From SZUA-365 sp049663345 (GTDB taxonomy: Bacteria > Bacteroidota > Ignavibacteria > SZUA-365), in the NCBI GenBank assembly GCA_049663345.1, contig JBATDG010000014.1:124001-188000 (forward strand): 64,000 nucleotides of DNA, given 5' to 3'. The position numbers and the translations under genes were made by a program. Positions 24,646-33,030 of this stretch are shown here, piece by piece. The notes under the pieces were generated by a model. It saw only the letters and a program-made list of their open reading frames with translations, searched no databases and was not told the origin of the DNA. How positions within the stretch are numbered: the first letter of the stretch is position 1; each line of letters starts with the position of its first letter.

Positions 24646-25487
24646 GGAGTTTCCTCCGCTTGGGGATACACGCGATTTTCCAGTTGTGCCCGAACAGCTT
24701 CTATCCGATAGCGAACCACGAAAACCCGCTCGAGAGAGGCAAAATTTACACGAGGTTCAACTTCGATTTTACTGAAATACCCGCCTTCTCCCGGGCCAAT
24801 TCTGCGAATTGTCCCGATCATGATTTCAGGAGGGAAGAGGTTGCTGTATTCAGATGTGACGATAGTATCACCTGGAAGTGCATCCGCGGTCTTCGACATA
24901 TTCTGCAGGACCAGCGCTTCACCTTCTTTCCAGGCTATGAAGCCATCTGTACGGGAACGTTTGATTTTTGCGGTAACCCGAAAATCACGATGAAGGGCCA
25001 GCATCGCAATGCTGTAGTGTCCACTAGTGGCAATGATTTTGCCTACAAGCCCCTCTTCATTGATCACAGGCATGTTGATCGCGACGCTATCATTCTCTCC
25101 GACATCGAGCGTGATCATATTCTGCCCGATCGAGAGATTTTTGCCGACGATTTCGGCAGGCACCAAAGGCCAGTTGCTGCGGTCACGAAACCCGATTTTC
25201 CGACGGAGCTCCATGTTTTCCTGACGGAGCCGGCGAAGCTGCATGACCTCTTCCATCAGGGAGACATTCACATCACGAAGCGTCTCCGTGTCCTGATTGG
25301 AAGAGAAGAGATTAGCGAGCCAGTTGGAAGAAGATTGAAGGGCCGCGAGCGATACGAGTGAATAGGAGCGAAGAACCTGTACAGGAACGCTATCGCTGTT
25401 GGCAATAAGGATTATGGACAGTCCGGAGAGAACTGTCAGCGCGATATACTCGCGGAATATTCGTATGAAGGCGATCAGTGTCTGCAC
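24642..25487 (-). CDS. mreC: Rod shape-determining protein MreC
   Basis: MreC is the membrane-anchored periplasmic scaffold that links MreB to PBP2. The 281-residue protein has one N-terminal membrane helix (about 12-32) and a coiled-coil segment (about 66-98, MEEVMQLRRLRQENMELRRK). A beta-barrel core domain follows, with GLVGKIIATSGHYS, LPGDTIVTSEYSNLFPPEIMIG and GYFSKIEVEPRVNFASL. The start is GTG at 25487; there is no ATG in the proper region. Confidence 0.94.
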   Translation of the reverse strand: MQTLIAFIRIFREYIALTVLSGLSIILIANSDSVPVQVLRSYSLVSLAALQSSSNWLANLFSSNQDTETLRDVNVSLMEEVMQLRRLRQENMELRRKIGFRDRSNWPLVPAEIVGKNLSIGQNMITLDVGENDSVAINMPVINEEGLVGKIIATSGHYSIAMLALHRDFRVTAKIKRSRTDGFIAWKEGEALVLQNMSKTADALPGDTIVTSEYSNLFPPEIMIGTIRRIGPGEGGYFSKIEVEPRVNFASLERVFVVRYRIEAVRAQLENRVYPQAEETP

Positions 25488-25512
25488 TGTACATCACTCG
25501 CCGGTTCCTGAC

Positions 25513-26538
25513 TCAGTATTTTTTCCCTTTGAGGATCACCTTGCTATAATGATGCAGGTTCTCCATGATCGCACCGGTGCCGCGAACAACGGCAGTGAGT
25601 GGATCTTCAGCCACATGAACCGGAAGGTTCGTTTCATTGCGGATGCGCACATCCAGGCCTTTGAGCAAGGCGCCGCCGCCGGTAAGCATAATGCCGCGAT
25701 CGAGTATGTCCGCCGCGAGTTCCGGAGGTGTGCGCTCGAGAGTGCTTTTCACAGCTTCCACTATCGCGGTTATGGGCTCTGACAATGCGTCACGTATCTC
25801 GATGCTCGAAGCCTCGACTGTCGTTGGCAGGCCACCGACAAGGTCACGTCCTTTGACTCGAACAACAAGTTCCTGCTTGAGAGGGACCGCACTGCCGACT
25901 TCACACTTGATGATTTCAGCTGTGCGTTCACCAATGAGAAGGTTGTGATGCTTTTTAAAATGGTGCAGGATGGCATTGTTGAGCGCATCGCCAGCGATGC
26001 GAATGGATTCTTCCTGTACGATTCCTGAGAGGGCTATAACAGCTATTTCAGTCGTTCCACCGCCGATGTCGATGATCATATCACCTACGGGAGCATCGAC
26101 AGAGAGTCCTATGCCGATGGCAGCTGCCATAGGTTCGGCCACGAGATACACTTCCTTGGCGCCGGCATGTTCGCCACTGTCCCTGACGGCGCGCTTTTCA
26201 ACTTCCGTGATGCCGCTGGGTACGGAAATGACAATACGACGGCTGGGAATCCAGCTGTTCATGATTTTCTTAATGAACGCGCGAAGCATGCCTTCCGCAA
26301 TTTCAAAATCAGCGATGACTCCGTCACGCATGGGACGAATCACCTGCAGATCTCGATGCGTTTTCCCCTGCATTTCGCGTGCATCGTTGCCGATGGCAAT
26401 GATTTTCTTTGTGTTTCGATCGAAGGCAACAATGGACGGTTCGCTGAGAACCACGCCTTTATTCTTCACCCAGATCAGGGTGTTGGCTGTGCCGAGATCG
26501 ATAGCAAGATCGTTGCTGAAAAGACTGAATATGCCCAT
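25513..26538 (-). CDS. mreB: Rod shape-determining actin homologue MreB
   Basis: MreB forms membrane-bound filaments that steer lateral wall synthesis. The 341-residue protein is of normal length and carries the actin-fold nucleotide motifs: phosphate 1 DLGTANTLIWVK near 14-25, phosphate 2 IDIGGGTTEIAV near 157-168, and the adenosine loop LTGGGALLKGLD. It starts with ATG 16 bases after the purH stop. It is the first of five shape genes in the order mreB-mreC-mreD-mrdA-rodA. Confidence 0.97.
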   Translation of the reverse strand: MGIFSLFSNDLAIDLGTANTLIWVKNKGVVLSEPSIVAFDRNTKKIIAIGNDAREMQGKTHRDLQVIRPMRDGVIADFEIAEGMLRAFIKKIMNSWIPSRRIVISVPSGITEVEKRAVRDSGEHAGAKEVYLVAEPMAAAIGIGLSVDAPVGDMIIDIGGGTTEIAVIALSGIVQEESIRIAGDALNNAILHHFKKHHNLLIGERTAEIIKCEVGSAVPLKQELVVRVKGRDLVGGLPTTVEASSIEIRDALSEPITAIVEAVKSTLERTPPELAADILDRGIMLTGGGALLKGLDVRIRNETNLPVHVAEDPLTAVVRGTGAIMENLHHYSKVILKGKKY

Positions 26539-26554
26539 AAATGTATCTTGAATT

Positions 26555-28090
26555 TCAGTGCTTAAAGTGACGGGTACCAGTAAAAATCATCGCGATGTTG
26601 TGCTCATCCGCCGCAGCAATGACTTCATCATCACGTACAGACCCGCCTGGTTGAATTATTGCAGTCGCACCTGCGTTCACAGCCTCTAGCAGACCGTCAG
26701 CAAACGGGAAGAATGCATCGGAAGCAACTACCGAACCCTCGAGCGAGAGGGATGCATTTGCGGCCTTTAGAGCAGCTATTGTACTTGAATCTACGCGTGA
26801 CATTTGCCCTGCGCCGATACCAAGAGTCTTGATGCCATTGGTGTAGACCACGGCGTTGGATTTCACATGCTTTACTACATTCCATGCGAAAGCCAGAGCC
26901 TTCTTTTCATCTTCCGTCGGCTGGCGGCGAGTGACTACCTTCCAATTTGCCGGGTCGTCTGCCTGCGCATCGGCAATCTGACAAAGATAACCATTTCTGA
27001 CAGATTTCATTTCCAACGCAGTACGTCCTGGCTGCTGCGCGAGAAAACGAATCAGACGGCGATCCCTTTTGCGGCGGAGGATATCAAGCGCGTCATCTGC
27101 GTACGCAGGAGCGATGATAACTTCAGAGAACATTTCGTTCAGTTTCTCAGCAAGTTCAATATCAACTTCACGGTTGAAGGCTATAACACCTCCGAAGGCA
27201 GATATTGGATCCGTGCTAAGTGCTGCGAGATATGCATCAAGCAGGTTATCCGCTACGGCGCAGCCGCAAGGATTTGTGTGCTTGATAATTGCGGCGGCCG
27301 GCGAATCGAATCCTTCAATCAGCGATGCTGCAGCGTTGACGTCTACGATGTTATTGAAGGAGAGCTCTTTTCCGTGCAGTTTATCGAAAGAATCAAGAAA
27401 ACTGCCGTAGAGAGCTGCGGATTGATGGGGATTCTCACCATAGCGCAGCGTCTGCGAGAGGGGAGCAGAAATGAGAAGATGCGAACGAATGGCCCCAGTC
27501 GCTGTCGTCTGTCCTTCAAGCCAGGCTGCTATCGCGTTATCGTAGCGCGCGGTCACAGCAAATACCTTTGCGGCAAGACTCTGTCGCAGTTCAGGAGAAG
27601 TATCTCCGTTTTCCTGAAGCTCACGTGTGACTTGTTCGTAGTCGGCAGGATCACAGATAACGGTCACCGAACTATGATTCTTCGCGGCGGATCGCATCAT
27701 CGCGGGTCCTCCGATGTCAATCTGTTCCAGGCAATCGCTGAACGCTGCCCCAGCCGCGACCGTTTGTTCAAATGGATACAGACTTATTACAACCAGATCT
27801 ATCAAAGCAATTCCGTGTTCGGATATTTGCTTCATATGTGATTCTGCATCACGCCGTGCGAGAAGTCCGCCATGAATCATCGGGTGCAGGGTTTTCACTC
27901 TGCCATCAAGCATTTCAGGAAAACCAGTGACGTCCTGCACTTGAATGACCGGAAGTCCAGCTCGCTGAAGCGCCAAAAACGTCCCGCCGGTGGAAATAAG
28001 CTCGAAGCCGGATTCGACGAGATTCCGGGCAAAATCAAAAATACCGGTTTTGTCATACACGCTCAGGAGAGCGCGACGAGTGTTCGACAT
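26555..28090 (-). CDS. purH: Bifunctional AICAR transformylase / IMP cyclohydrolase
   Basis: PurH carries out the last two steps of IMP synthesis. The 511-residue protein has the N-terminal cyclohydrolase domain (STGGTFLALQRAG, then GFPEMLDGRVKTLHP at about 56-70). The C-terminal transformylase domain has LRYGENPHQ, FNNIVDVNAA, IIKHTNPCG and the terminal GSVRDDEVI and FTGTRHFKH. All landmarks are intact. It lies 7 bases after purN and 16 bases before mreB. Confidence 0.97.
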   Translation of the reverse strand: MSNTRRALLSVYDKTGIFDFARNLVESGFELISTGGTFLALQRAGLPVIQVQDVTGFPEMLDGRVKTLHPMIHGGLLARRDAESHMKQISEHGIALIDLVVISLYPFEQTVAAGAAFSDCLEQIDIGGPAMMRSAAKNHSSVTVICDPADYEQVTRELQENGDTSPELRQSLAAKVFAVTARYDNAIAAWLEGQTTATGAIRSHLLISAPLSQTLRYGENPHQSAALYGSFLDSFDKLHGKELSFNNIVDVNAAASLIEGFDSPAAAIIKHTNPCGCAVADNLLDAYLAALSTDPISAFGGVIAFNREVDIELAEKLNEMFSEVIIAPAYADDALDILRRKRDRRLIRFLAQQPGRTALEMKSVRNGYLCQIADAQADDPANWKVVTRRQPTEDEKKALAFAWNVVKHVKSNAVVYTNGIKTLGIGAGQMSRVDSSTIAALKAANASLSLEGSVVASDAFFPFADGLLEAVNAGATAIIQPGGSVRDDEVIAAADEHNIAMIFTGTRHFKH

Positions 28091-28097
28091 GGTTCCT

Positions 28098-28709
28098 CTA
28101 GGTACGAATAAAAATCTTGTTGTCTATAATCTCGACCCTCTGCTCAGCAAAAAGCTGCAAGGCTTCCGGATAGATGTCGTGCTCCACCTCCAGCACACGA
28201 CTGGCCAGTGTTTCCACCGTATCGTCATCTAAAACTGGAACCCGGCGCTGCATCACGATAGAACCGCGGTCATAAACCTCATCTACGAGATGTACCGTAG
28301 CTCCTGTGACCTTGTCACCCGAGGCGAGCACCGCTTTATGCACATGCTGACCGTACATGCCCTTTCCTCCGAAAGACGGAAGCAGCGCAGGATGTATATT
28401 GACGATGCTGTTCTGAAAAGCTGATACGACTTCAGACGGAACCAGATTCATGTACCCCGCAAGGGCAATGAAATCCGTTCCGTGGGCAGAGAGGAAGTCC
28501 AGCATGGTCCGTGGCAGCTCTGCCGCCGGACACCCCTGCACAGACAGGGTTGGAATGCCCTCTCCGGATGCATATGCCAGTGCGGCAGCATCATCGAGAT
28601 TGCTGATGACGCAAACAATCTCAGCGGTCAGTCGGCGTTCAATGATCGCCCTGTGAATGGATCGGAGATTAGAGCCCCGTCCTGAAACAAATACTGCAAG
28701 TCGTAGCAT
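28098..28709 (-). CDS. purN: Phosphoribosylglycinamide formyltransferase
   Basis: PurN formylates GAR with 10-formyl-tetrahydrofolate in purine synthesis. The 203-residue protein has the phosphate-binding VSGRGSNLRSI loop near 8-18, LAGYMNLVP, the catalytic asparagine and histidine in NIHPALLPSF, the GMYG loop, and the aspartate in VHLVDEVYDRG. ATG at 28709 gives the normal N-terminus; the frame could also begin at TTG 28721. It leads the purN-purH-mre run and diverges from the small gene at 28841. A weak promoter (TTG, 20-base spacer, TACCTTAT) is visible in the gap. Confidence 0.96.
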   Translation of the reverse strand: MLRLAVFVSGRGSNLRSIHRAIIERRLTAEIVCVISNLDDAAALAYASGEGIPTLSVQGCPAAELPRTMLDFLSAHGTDFIALAGYMNLVPSEVVSAFQNSIVNIHPALLPSFGGKGMYGQHVHKAVLASGDKVTGATVHLVDEVYDRGSIVMQRRVPVLDDDTVETLASRVLEVEHDIYPEALQLFAEQRVEIIDNKIFIRT

Positions 28710-28808
28710 GGTTCTCTTCAATCTTACTGAGTAAATAAGGTACGCAAAATGCGCCTGTCAATCAATGAAACGCGAGGAGTATGGAACTGAAATGTCGGGA
28801 AAAACTGT

Positions 28809-28816
28809 TACCTTTG
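28809..28816 (+). promoter_or_regulatory. Possible -7 promoter element (TAnnTTTG) before the small gene at 28841
   Basis: TACCTTTG matches TAnnTTTG exactly and ends 24 bases before the start codon, with AAGGA between. No clear -33 TTG is found at the ideal distance. Confidence 0.4.
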
Positions 28817-28840
28817 TGTCTGTAGTGTAAGGACAGTTTC

Positions 28841-29182
28841 ATGATCAGGAGCATTCAGATGACGTCATTTATCGGTCGCGAGAAAGAGCTGTTTGACTTC
28901 ATGCGGAAACGCAAAATCCCCGTGTACCATCGCAGCAATATTTTTTTGCGGGATATCCAGGCCGCGATTCGGGAATTCACTCGCGAAATCGATGACCGTG
29001 ATCTTGGTACGCGTGAGATTGACAGGCTTGCAGCAGAGTTTGTCTCCGACCTTGAGAAACGCGGCGTGATTGAACAGTTTCGACCGAACACTTACATTCT
29101 GCACCTCGAAGAGTATCAGCTTAAACCTGCAGTTAAAGAGACTCCGGCTGATGAGCCAGCCAAGGAAGCTGTAACCGCCTGA
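28841..29182 (+). CDS. Small soluble protein of unknown function
   Basis: The 113-residue protein has no signal peptide or membrane helix. It is highly charged and probably helical: FIGREKELFDFMRKRKIP, then an AIREFTREIDDRDLGTREID stretch, and a C-terminal acidic tail ending in Ala, Pro and Glu. The pattern (short helices around a basic centre, LEKRGVIEQFRPNTYIL at about 82-96) could suit a nucleic-acid-binding or winged-helix-like domain, but I do not recognise the family. AAGGA sits 8 bases before the ATG. It is a single-gene unit between purN (divergent) and the Fe-S carrier gene. Confidence 0.75.
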   Translation: MIRSIQMTSFIGREKELFDFMRKRKIPVYHRSNIFLRDIQAAIREFTREIDDRDLGTREIDRLAAEFVSDLEKRGVIEQFRPNTYILHLEEYQLKPAVKETPADEPAKEAVTA

Positions 29183-29276
29183 TCGACGCTGCTTGTTTTA
29201 TTCGTCGAAGCACAAATTATCTCCATGAGCAGCCGTTTGCAGATGCAGCCCCGAATGCGGACAAACGGAATCCTCA

Positions 29277-29309
29277 TTTGCTTTGTATGTCGGGCATTTT
29301 ATACGTTTA
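29277..29309 (+). promoter_or_regulatory. Promoter-like element of Bacteroidota type before the Fe-S carrier gene
   Basis: TTTG (29277-29280), a 21-base spacer and TACGTTTA (29302-29309) match the TTTG-N19-21-TAnnTTTG pattern with one change at the last base. It ends 40 bases before the start codon at 29350. Confidence 0.5.
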
Positions 29310-29349
29310 AGAAAAACCCTGTTTCACCTTCATATGTTGGAGTGATAGC

Positions 29350-29706
29350 ATGTCTGAGCACATGACAGAAGAAATCGCCGAAATTACTATAACAGATAAA
29401 GCGGTAAAAGAAGTCGCTACGATCCGTTCAGAGAACAGCATTCCGGAAAACTATCTCCTTCGCATTGGCGTGAAGGGTGGAGGCTGCTCCGGACTCAGCT
29501 ACTCACTCGGTTTTGACGGAGATATCAAAGAGACCGATGAGGTCATGGATATCCGCGGAGTGAAAATGGTTATTGACTCCAAGAGCCTGTTTTATCTTGG
29601 CGGTACGGAGCTCGACTATTCTGATGGACTGAACGGTCGCGGATTTGTGTTCAACAATCCGAATGCGGTTCGTAATTGTGGATGTGGTTCATCCTTCGGA
29701 GTGTAA
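29350..29706 (+). CDS. A-type iron-sulfur cluster carrier protein (IscA/ErpA family)
   Basis: This small carrier passes Fe-S clusters to target enzymes. The 118-residue protein has the three conserved cysteines: C46 in KGGGCSGLSY and C110 and C112 in NCGCGSSF. These, with the intervening beta strands, define the HesB/IscA fold. Whether it is IscA, ErpA or SufA cannot be decided, since no isc or suf genes are adjacent. The ATG is preceded by GGAG at a good distance. It stands alone between a promoter-like element and a strong terminator. Confidence 0.94.
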   Translation: MSEHMTEEIAEITITDKAVKEVATIRSENSIPENYLLRIGVKGGGCSGLSYSLGFDGDIKETDEVMDIRGVKMVIDSKSLFYLGGTELDYSDGLNGRGFVFNNPNAVRNCGCGSSFGV

Positions 29707-29733
29707 TCTCCGCTGAATGGCCGTCGAAATTCA

Positions 29734-29773
29734 ACGACCCCGGGATTGAAAAAATCCCGGCGTCGTTTTTTTT
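29734..29773 (+). terminator. Rho-independent terminator after the Fe-S carrier gene
   Basis: A stem of ACGAC..CGGGATT with AATCCCG..GTCGT around a short A-rich loop is followed by an eight-T run. It lies 27 bases after the Fe-S carrier stop and before the converging ctpA gene. Confidence 0.88.
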
Positions 29774-29819
29774 AAGCGATGTCGTTGGAAAGATGAGGGA
29801 GGCAGGAGGAAGTGTAGAG

Positions 29820-31469
29820 TCAATAGGAATGTCCGCTCAACAATGCAGCTTCCCATGCTCCATTCTTCTCCAGCAATTTTATGGCCTGCAAGATCGTTTT
29901 ATCCTTGGCTACTGATCCGCGCGTCAAAGCTGCCTCGCCGAGGATTTGGAAAGTGAATTCATCGGAAAGCTTTTCCCGTATCTCATTCCATTGGAGCTCA
30001 AACTGCTCCGAATTCAGCTTTCTGATTTCAGCTTCGATCGCTCCTATTCGCTTGAGACCCTTCGCATTCATACCCTGCCGCACAGCCTCACTCTGCAATT
30101 TGTTGAGAGCGTCAGTGAAGCTATTGCCTTCACATGAAGAAAGAGAGTCCGAGTAGCGCTTAAACGCGTTCCGTATCCGACTGTCAATCTTGGGAAGTTC
30201 CGTGGGATTGAATTTGTTGATGTGAAGAGCGACGAAGGTGAAAAATGCTTCGTTCTTTAGCAGGCAGGCCATCAGAGGAGAAATGGAGTCATTTTCTACC
30301 ATCACGTCCGGCACAATTCCGTTTGATTCACGAACCGGGCGTGAAAGGCGCAAAGTATGGAAAACAGGAGCGTCGATGACATCCTCTGATACACTCGCAG
30401 CTTTGCCTTTCTCGTAGCTCAAGCGCTGGATGCAGCGGCCGGAAGGGATATAGTAGCGCGATGTCGTCAATTTCAAATATGCATTGTAGTTCAACGGCAG
30501 CAGGGTCTGAACGAGTCCTTTCCCGAATGTGCGCTTTCCGATAATCACCGCGCGGTCGAGATCCTGCAGCGCTCCCGCAACGATCTCGGATGCGCTTGCG
30601 CTTCTTTCGTTCACGAGAACCACAATCGGGACATCAGCGTCGATCGGCTGCGTCTTGGCGAAATATTCTCGTACAAATTCCGGCTGTCTGCCCTTCATTG
30701 TAACGATCGGTGTGCCGGGGTTAACGAACTGGTCCACCAGGGCCACGGCTGACTCAAGCAGTCCGCCAGGGTTATTCCTGACGTCAATAATCACACCGCG
30801 AACCCGTCCTTCAGAGTAGGCATGCCGCAAGGCCAGCTGAAATGAATCAACGACAGGGCGAGAAAATCTTGTGAGCTTCAGATAGAATATTCTGTCTCCC
30901 ATCAGGCCGTGGTAGGGCATTGGATCGATCGACACGTTGCGCCGCGTGACGGTAAGTGGAAGCGAATCGCTCAGGCCGGGTCTCCGGACAAGAAGCTGGA
31001 TGCTTGTGCCGGGTTGGCCTCGCAGCAATGTTCGCAGATCATCGACATTGTTTTTTCGCAGATCAACAGTATCTATGCGCAGAAGTATGTCGCCCATCCG
31101 CAAGCTTGTGAGCGGACGGACCTCATCATAGATGAACGTCACAACATGTTCACCGCTGCGCTTACCAACTTTGATGCCCAGACCGCTATAGCTGCCCCGG
31201 GACAGCATATCGACCTCGCTGTTCTCGCGTTCCTCGATCAGTTCAGCATAAGGATCAAGCTCATCGAGCATGCCCTGGACGCCTCCACGCAGCAGATCAT
31301 CGGGAGAAACCTCTTCAACATATTCATCGAGGATTTTCTGGTAGATGGATGTCAGAAGATCATGCCCTCGAAGCATGCGCTGCATGCTGTCATCGACCGC
31401 GGCGATCAGAAGCAGAGCGGCAGCGAAACCGATGAGAGAATAACCAAGACGAGAGCGAAGATGGCGCAT
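29820..31469 (-). CDS. ctpA: Carboxyl-terminal processing protease (S41 family)
   Basis: S41 proteases trim or degrade periplasmic proteins from the C-terminus. The 549-residue protein has an N-terminal membrane anchor (about 9-25), a PDZ domain (about 85-165, GLGIKVGKRSGEHVV) and the catalytic core. The catalytic dyad is visible as S292 in RSASASEIVAGAL and K317 in TFGKGLVQ, 25 residues apart as in known members. A C-terminal helical extension of about 150 residues follows. It is the distal gene of the rodZ-to-ctpA run, 9 bases after tmk, and faces the Fe-S carrier gene. Confidence 0.94.
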   Translation of the reverse strand: MRHLRSRLGYSLIGFAAALLLIAAVDDSMQRMLRGHDLLTSIYQKILDEYVEEVSPDDLLRGGVQGMLDELDPYAELIEERENSEVDMLSRGSYSGLGIKVGKRSGEHVVTFIYDEVRPLTSLRMGDILLRIDTVDLRKNNVDDLRTLLRGQPGTSIQLLVRRPGLSDSLPLTVTRRNVSIDPMPYHGLMGDRIFYLKLTRFSRPVVDSFQLALRHAYSEGRVRGVIIDVRNNPGGLLESAVALVDQFVNPGTPIVTMKGRQPEFVREYFAKTQPIDADVPIVVLVNERSASASEIVAGALQDLDRAVIIGKRTFGKGLVQTLLPLNYNAYLKLTTSRYYIPSGRCIQRLSYEKGKAASVSEDVIDAPVFHTLRLSRPVRESNGIVPDVMVENDSISPLMACLLKNEAFFTFVALHINKFNPTELPKIDSRIRNAFKRYSDSLSSCEGNSFTDALNKLQSEAVRQGMNAKGLKRIGAIEAEIRKLNSEQFELQWNEIREKLSDEFTFQILGEAALTRGSVAKDKTILQAIKLLEKNGAWEAALLSGHSY

Positions 31470-31478
31470 GTGGAAAGC

Positions 31479-32108
31479 CTATTGATCTTCAGGTAATGGA
31501 AGGGAAGCGTTCACCCAACCCCAGATATCTTCAGCGACAGGTTCCAACGGACGGGCTCCGTCGATCACTCGAAATCGTGAAGGGGAAATAGAAGCGATTT
31601 TCAGATAACCGTCGCGGACACGATTAAAAAATGCGGTATCAGAGGATTCCATCCGGTCAGGTTGTCCCGCGCGGATCGATCGTCTCTGAAGACTTTCTTC
31701 GACAGAAATATCGATAAAGAAACTCAGGTCGGGAATGAGGCCATGAGTGGCAATTTCATGAACACGCAGGATCGCCTCGATATTGATGCCGCGGCCGTAG
31801 CCCTGGTAAGCGGTAGTGGAATCGTAAAAACGATCTGCGATCACAACTGCCCCTCGCTCTAATGCCGGCAGGATGCGCTCTATAACGAGCTGGGATCTCG
31901 AGGAAGAAAACAGCAGCAGCTCTGTAGTGCCGTCCATTTCCCGATGCTTCAGATCGAGGAGCAGCGCGCGTATGCGTTCGGATATTTCCGTACCGCCCGG
32001 CTCTCGAACGATGAGAACCTCGCGCCTCTGTTTACGCAGTGCATTCATCAGAATTTCGATCTGCGTTGATTTTCCGGAACAGTCAATTCCTTCAAACGTG
32101 ATGAACAT
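31479..32108 (-). CDS. tmk: Thymidylate kinase
   Basis: The enzyme phosphorylates dTMP to dTDP. The 209-residue P-loop kinase has FEGIDCSGKST near 4-14, the REPGGTEISERIR block at about 36-48, the DRFYDSTTAYQGYGRG dTMP-binding segment and an Arg-rich lid (SLQRRSIRAGQPDRME). Length and order of motifs are standard. It lies 15 bases downstream of xerD and 9 bases upstream of ctpA. Confidence 0.96.
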   Translation of the reverse strand: MFITFEGIDCSGKSTQIEILMNALRKQRREVLIVREPGGTEISERIRALLLDLKHREMDGTTELLLFSSSRSQLVIERILPALERGAVVIADRFYDSTTAYQGYGRGINIEAILRVHEIATHGLIPDLSFFIDISVEESLQRRSIRAGQPDRMESSDTAFFNRVRDGYLKIASISPSRFRVIDGARPLEPVAEDIWGWVNASLPLPEDQ

Positions 32109-32123
32109 ACAGATGCCTCAGAG

Positions 32124-33029
32124 TCAGGATCGGGGGTGGAAGGTGCGATGCACCTCTTTAAGATAATCGCGGTCGACGTGTGTGTAGATCTGTGTAGTAC
32201 TGATATCGGCATGTCCGAGCATTTCCTGCACTGATCGCAAATCAGCGCCTCCTTCCAGCAGATGCGTCGCGAAGGAGTGGCGGAAAGTGTGAGGGTGTAC
32301 GTCCATTGAAATGTCGGCCATTGCCGCATATTTTTTTGTGATGGTCAGTATACTCATGCGGCTGATCGGCCCGCCGCGGTAATTAACATAGACAGTTCGA
32401 TTGGGCTTGCCGCGCTGCAGGAGAAGGGGACGGACGGTTCTCAAATACTCATTGCACCACTGACAAGCTTCTGACCCGATAGGGACAATTCTTTCTTTGC
32501 TTCCCTTGCCGAAAACCCGCACAAGTCCGTCTTCAAGAAAGATTTGATCAAGCGTAAGCGTAGTCAGTTCGCTGACGCGCATCCCGGTCGCATAAAGAGT
32601 TTCGAGAATGCTTCTGTCGCGCAGGCCAAGCGGCTTGCTGACATCGGGCTGAGCAAGTATTCGGAGCATCTCGTCCTGTGTCAGCACCATTGGCAGATGG
32701 CGGGTGAGTGCCGGTGTATCAAGCTGTTCAGCAGGATTGATTGTACAGAGCCTCTCGCTAAGCAGGAAACGGTGGAAATGCCGTATTGATGAAATCGTTC
32801 GCGCCATGCTCGATGCAGCGAATCCCGTTTCCTTGAGTCCGAGAAGAAAGTCGGTGATGTGGCGGAGTTCTATCTGCTCGGGACGATCCAGCTTCCGCAG
32901 CTCTTCCAGCCAGTAAGTGTAGCGCGTGAGATCCAGCATATAGGCGGAAACGGAATTTCCGGAGAATCCGCGCTCGAGGCGAAGATAATTTTTAAACCCT
33001 GTCAGCGCCAATTGTAAAGCTGAGAGCAT
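32124..33029 (-). CDS. xerD: Tyrosine recombinase XerD/XerC-type
   Basis: Xer recombinases resolve chromosome dimers at dif. The 301-residue protein has the N-terminal core-binding domain and a catalytic domain with all six residues: R151 (ATGMRVSELTTL), K175 (FGKGSKERIVPIG), H247 and R250 (HPHTFRHSFATHLL), H273 (LGHADISTTQIYTH) and Y282. Housekeeping rather than phage integrase is favoured by length, by the motif detail and by its place inside an operon of core genes. Whether it is XerC or XerD is less certain. It starts one base after the 7TM-HD gene. Confidence 0.9.
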   Translation of the reverse strand: MLSALQLALTGFKNYLRLERGFSGNSVSAYMLDLTRYTYWLEELRKLDRPEQIELRHITDFLLGLKETGFAASSMARTISSIRHFHRFLLSERLCTINPAEQLDTPALTRHLPMVLTQDEMLRILAQPDVSKPLGLRDRSILETLYATGMRVSELTTLTLDQIFLEDGLVRVFGKGSKERIVPIGSEACQWCNEYLRTVRPLLLQRGKPNRTVYVNYRGGPISRMSILTITKKYAAMADISMDVHPHTFRHSFATHLLEGGADLRSVQEMLGHADISTTQIYTHVDRDYLKEVHRTFHPRS

Positions 33030-33030
33030 A

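Noticed and set aside
26804..27841. A 345-residue open frame opposite purH
   Set aside because: purH motifs are intact on the minus strand; this frame shows no domain and has the usual antisense composition.
32124..33029. The tyrosine recombinase as a sign of an integrated element
   Set aside because: It is of Xer type, sits within a run of core genes and has no att-like repeats, phage genes or tRNA beside it.
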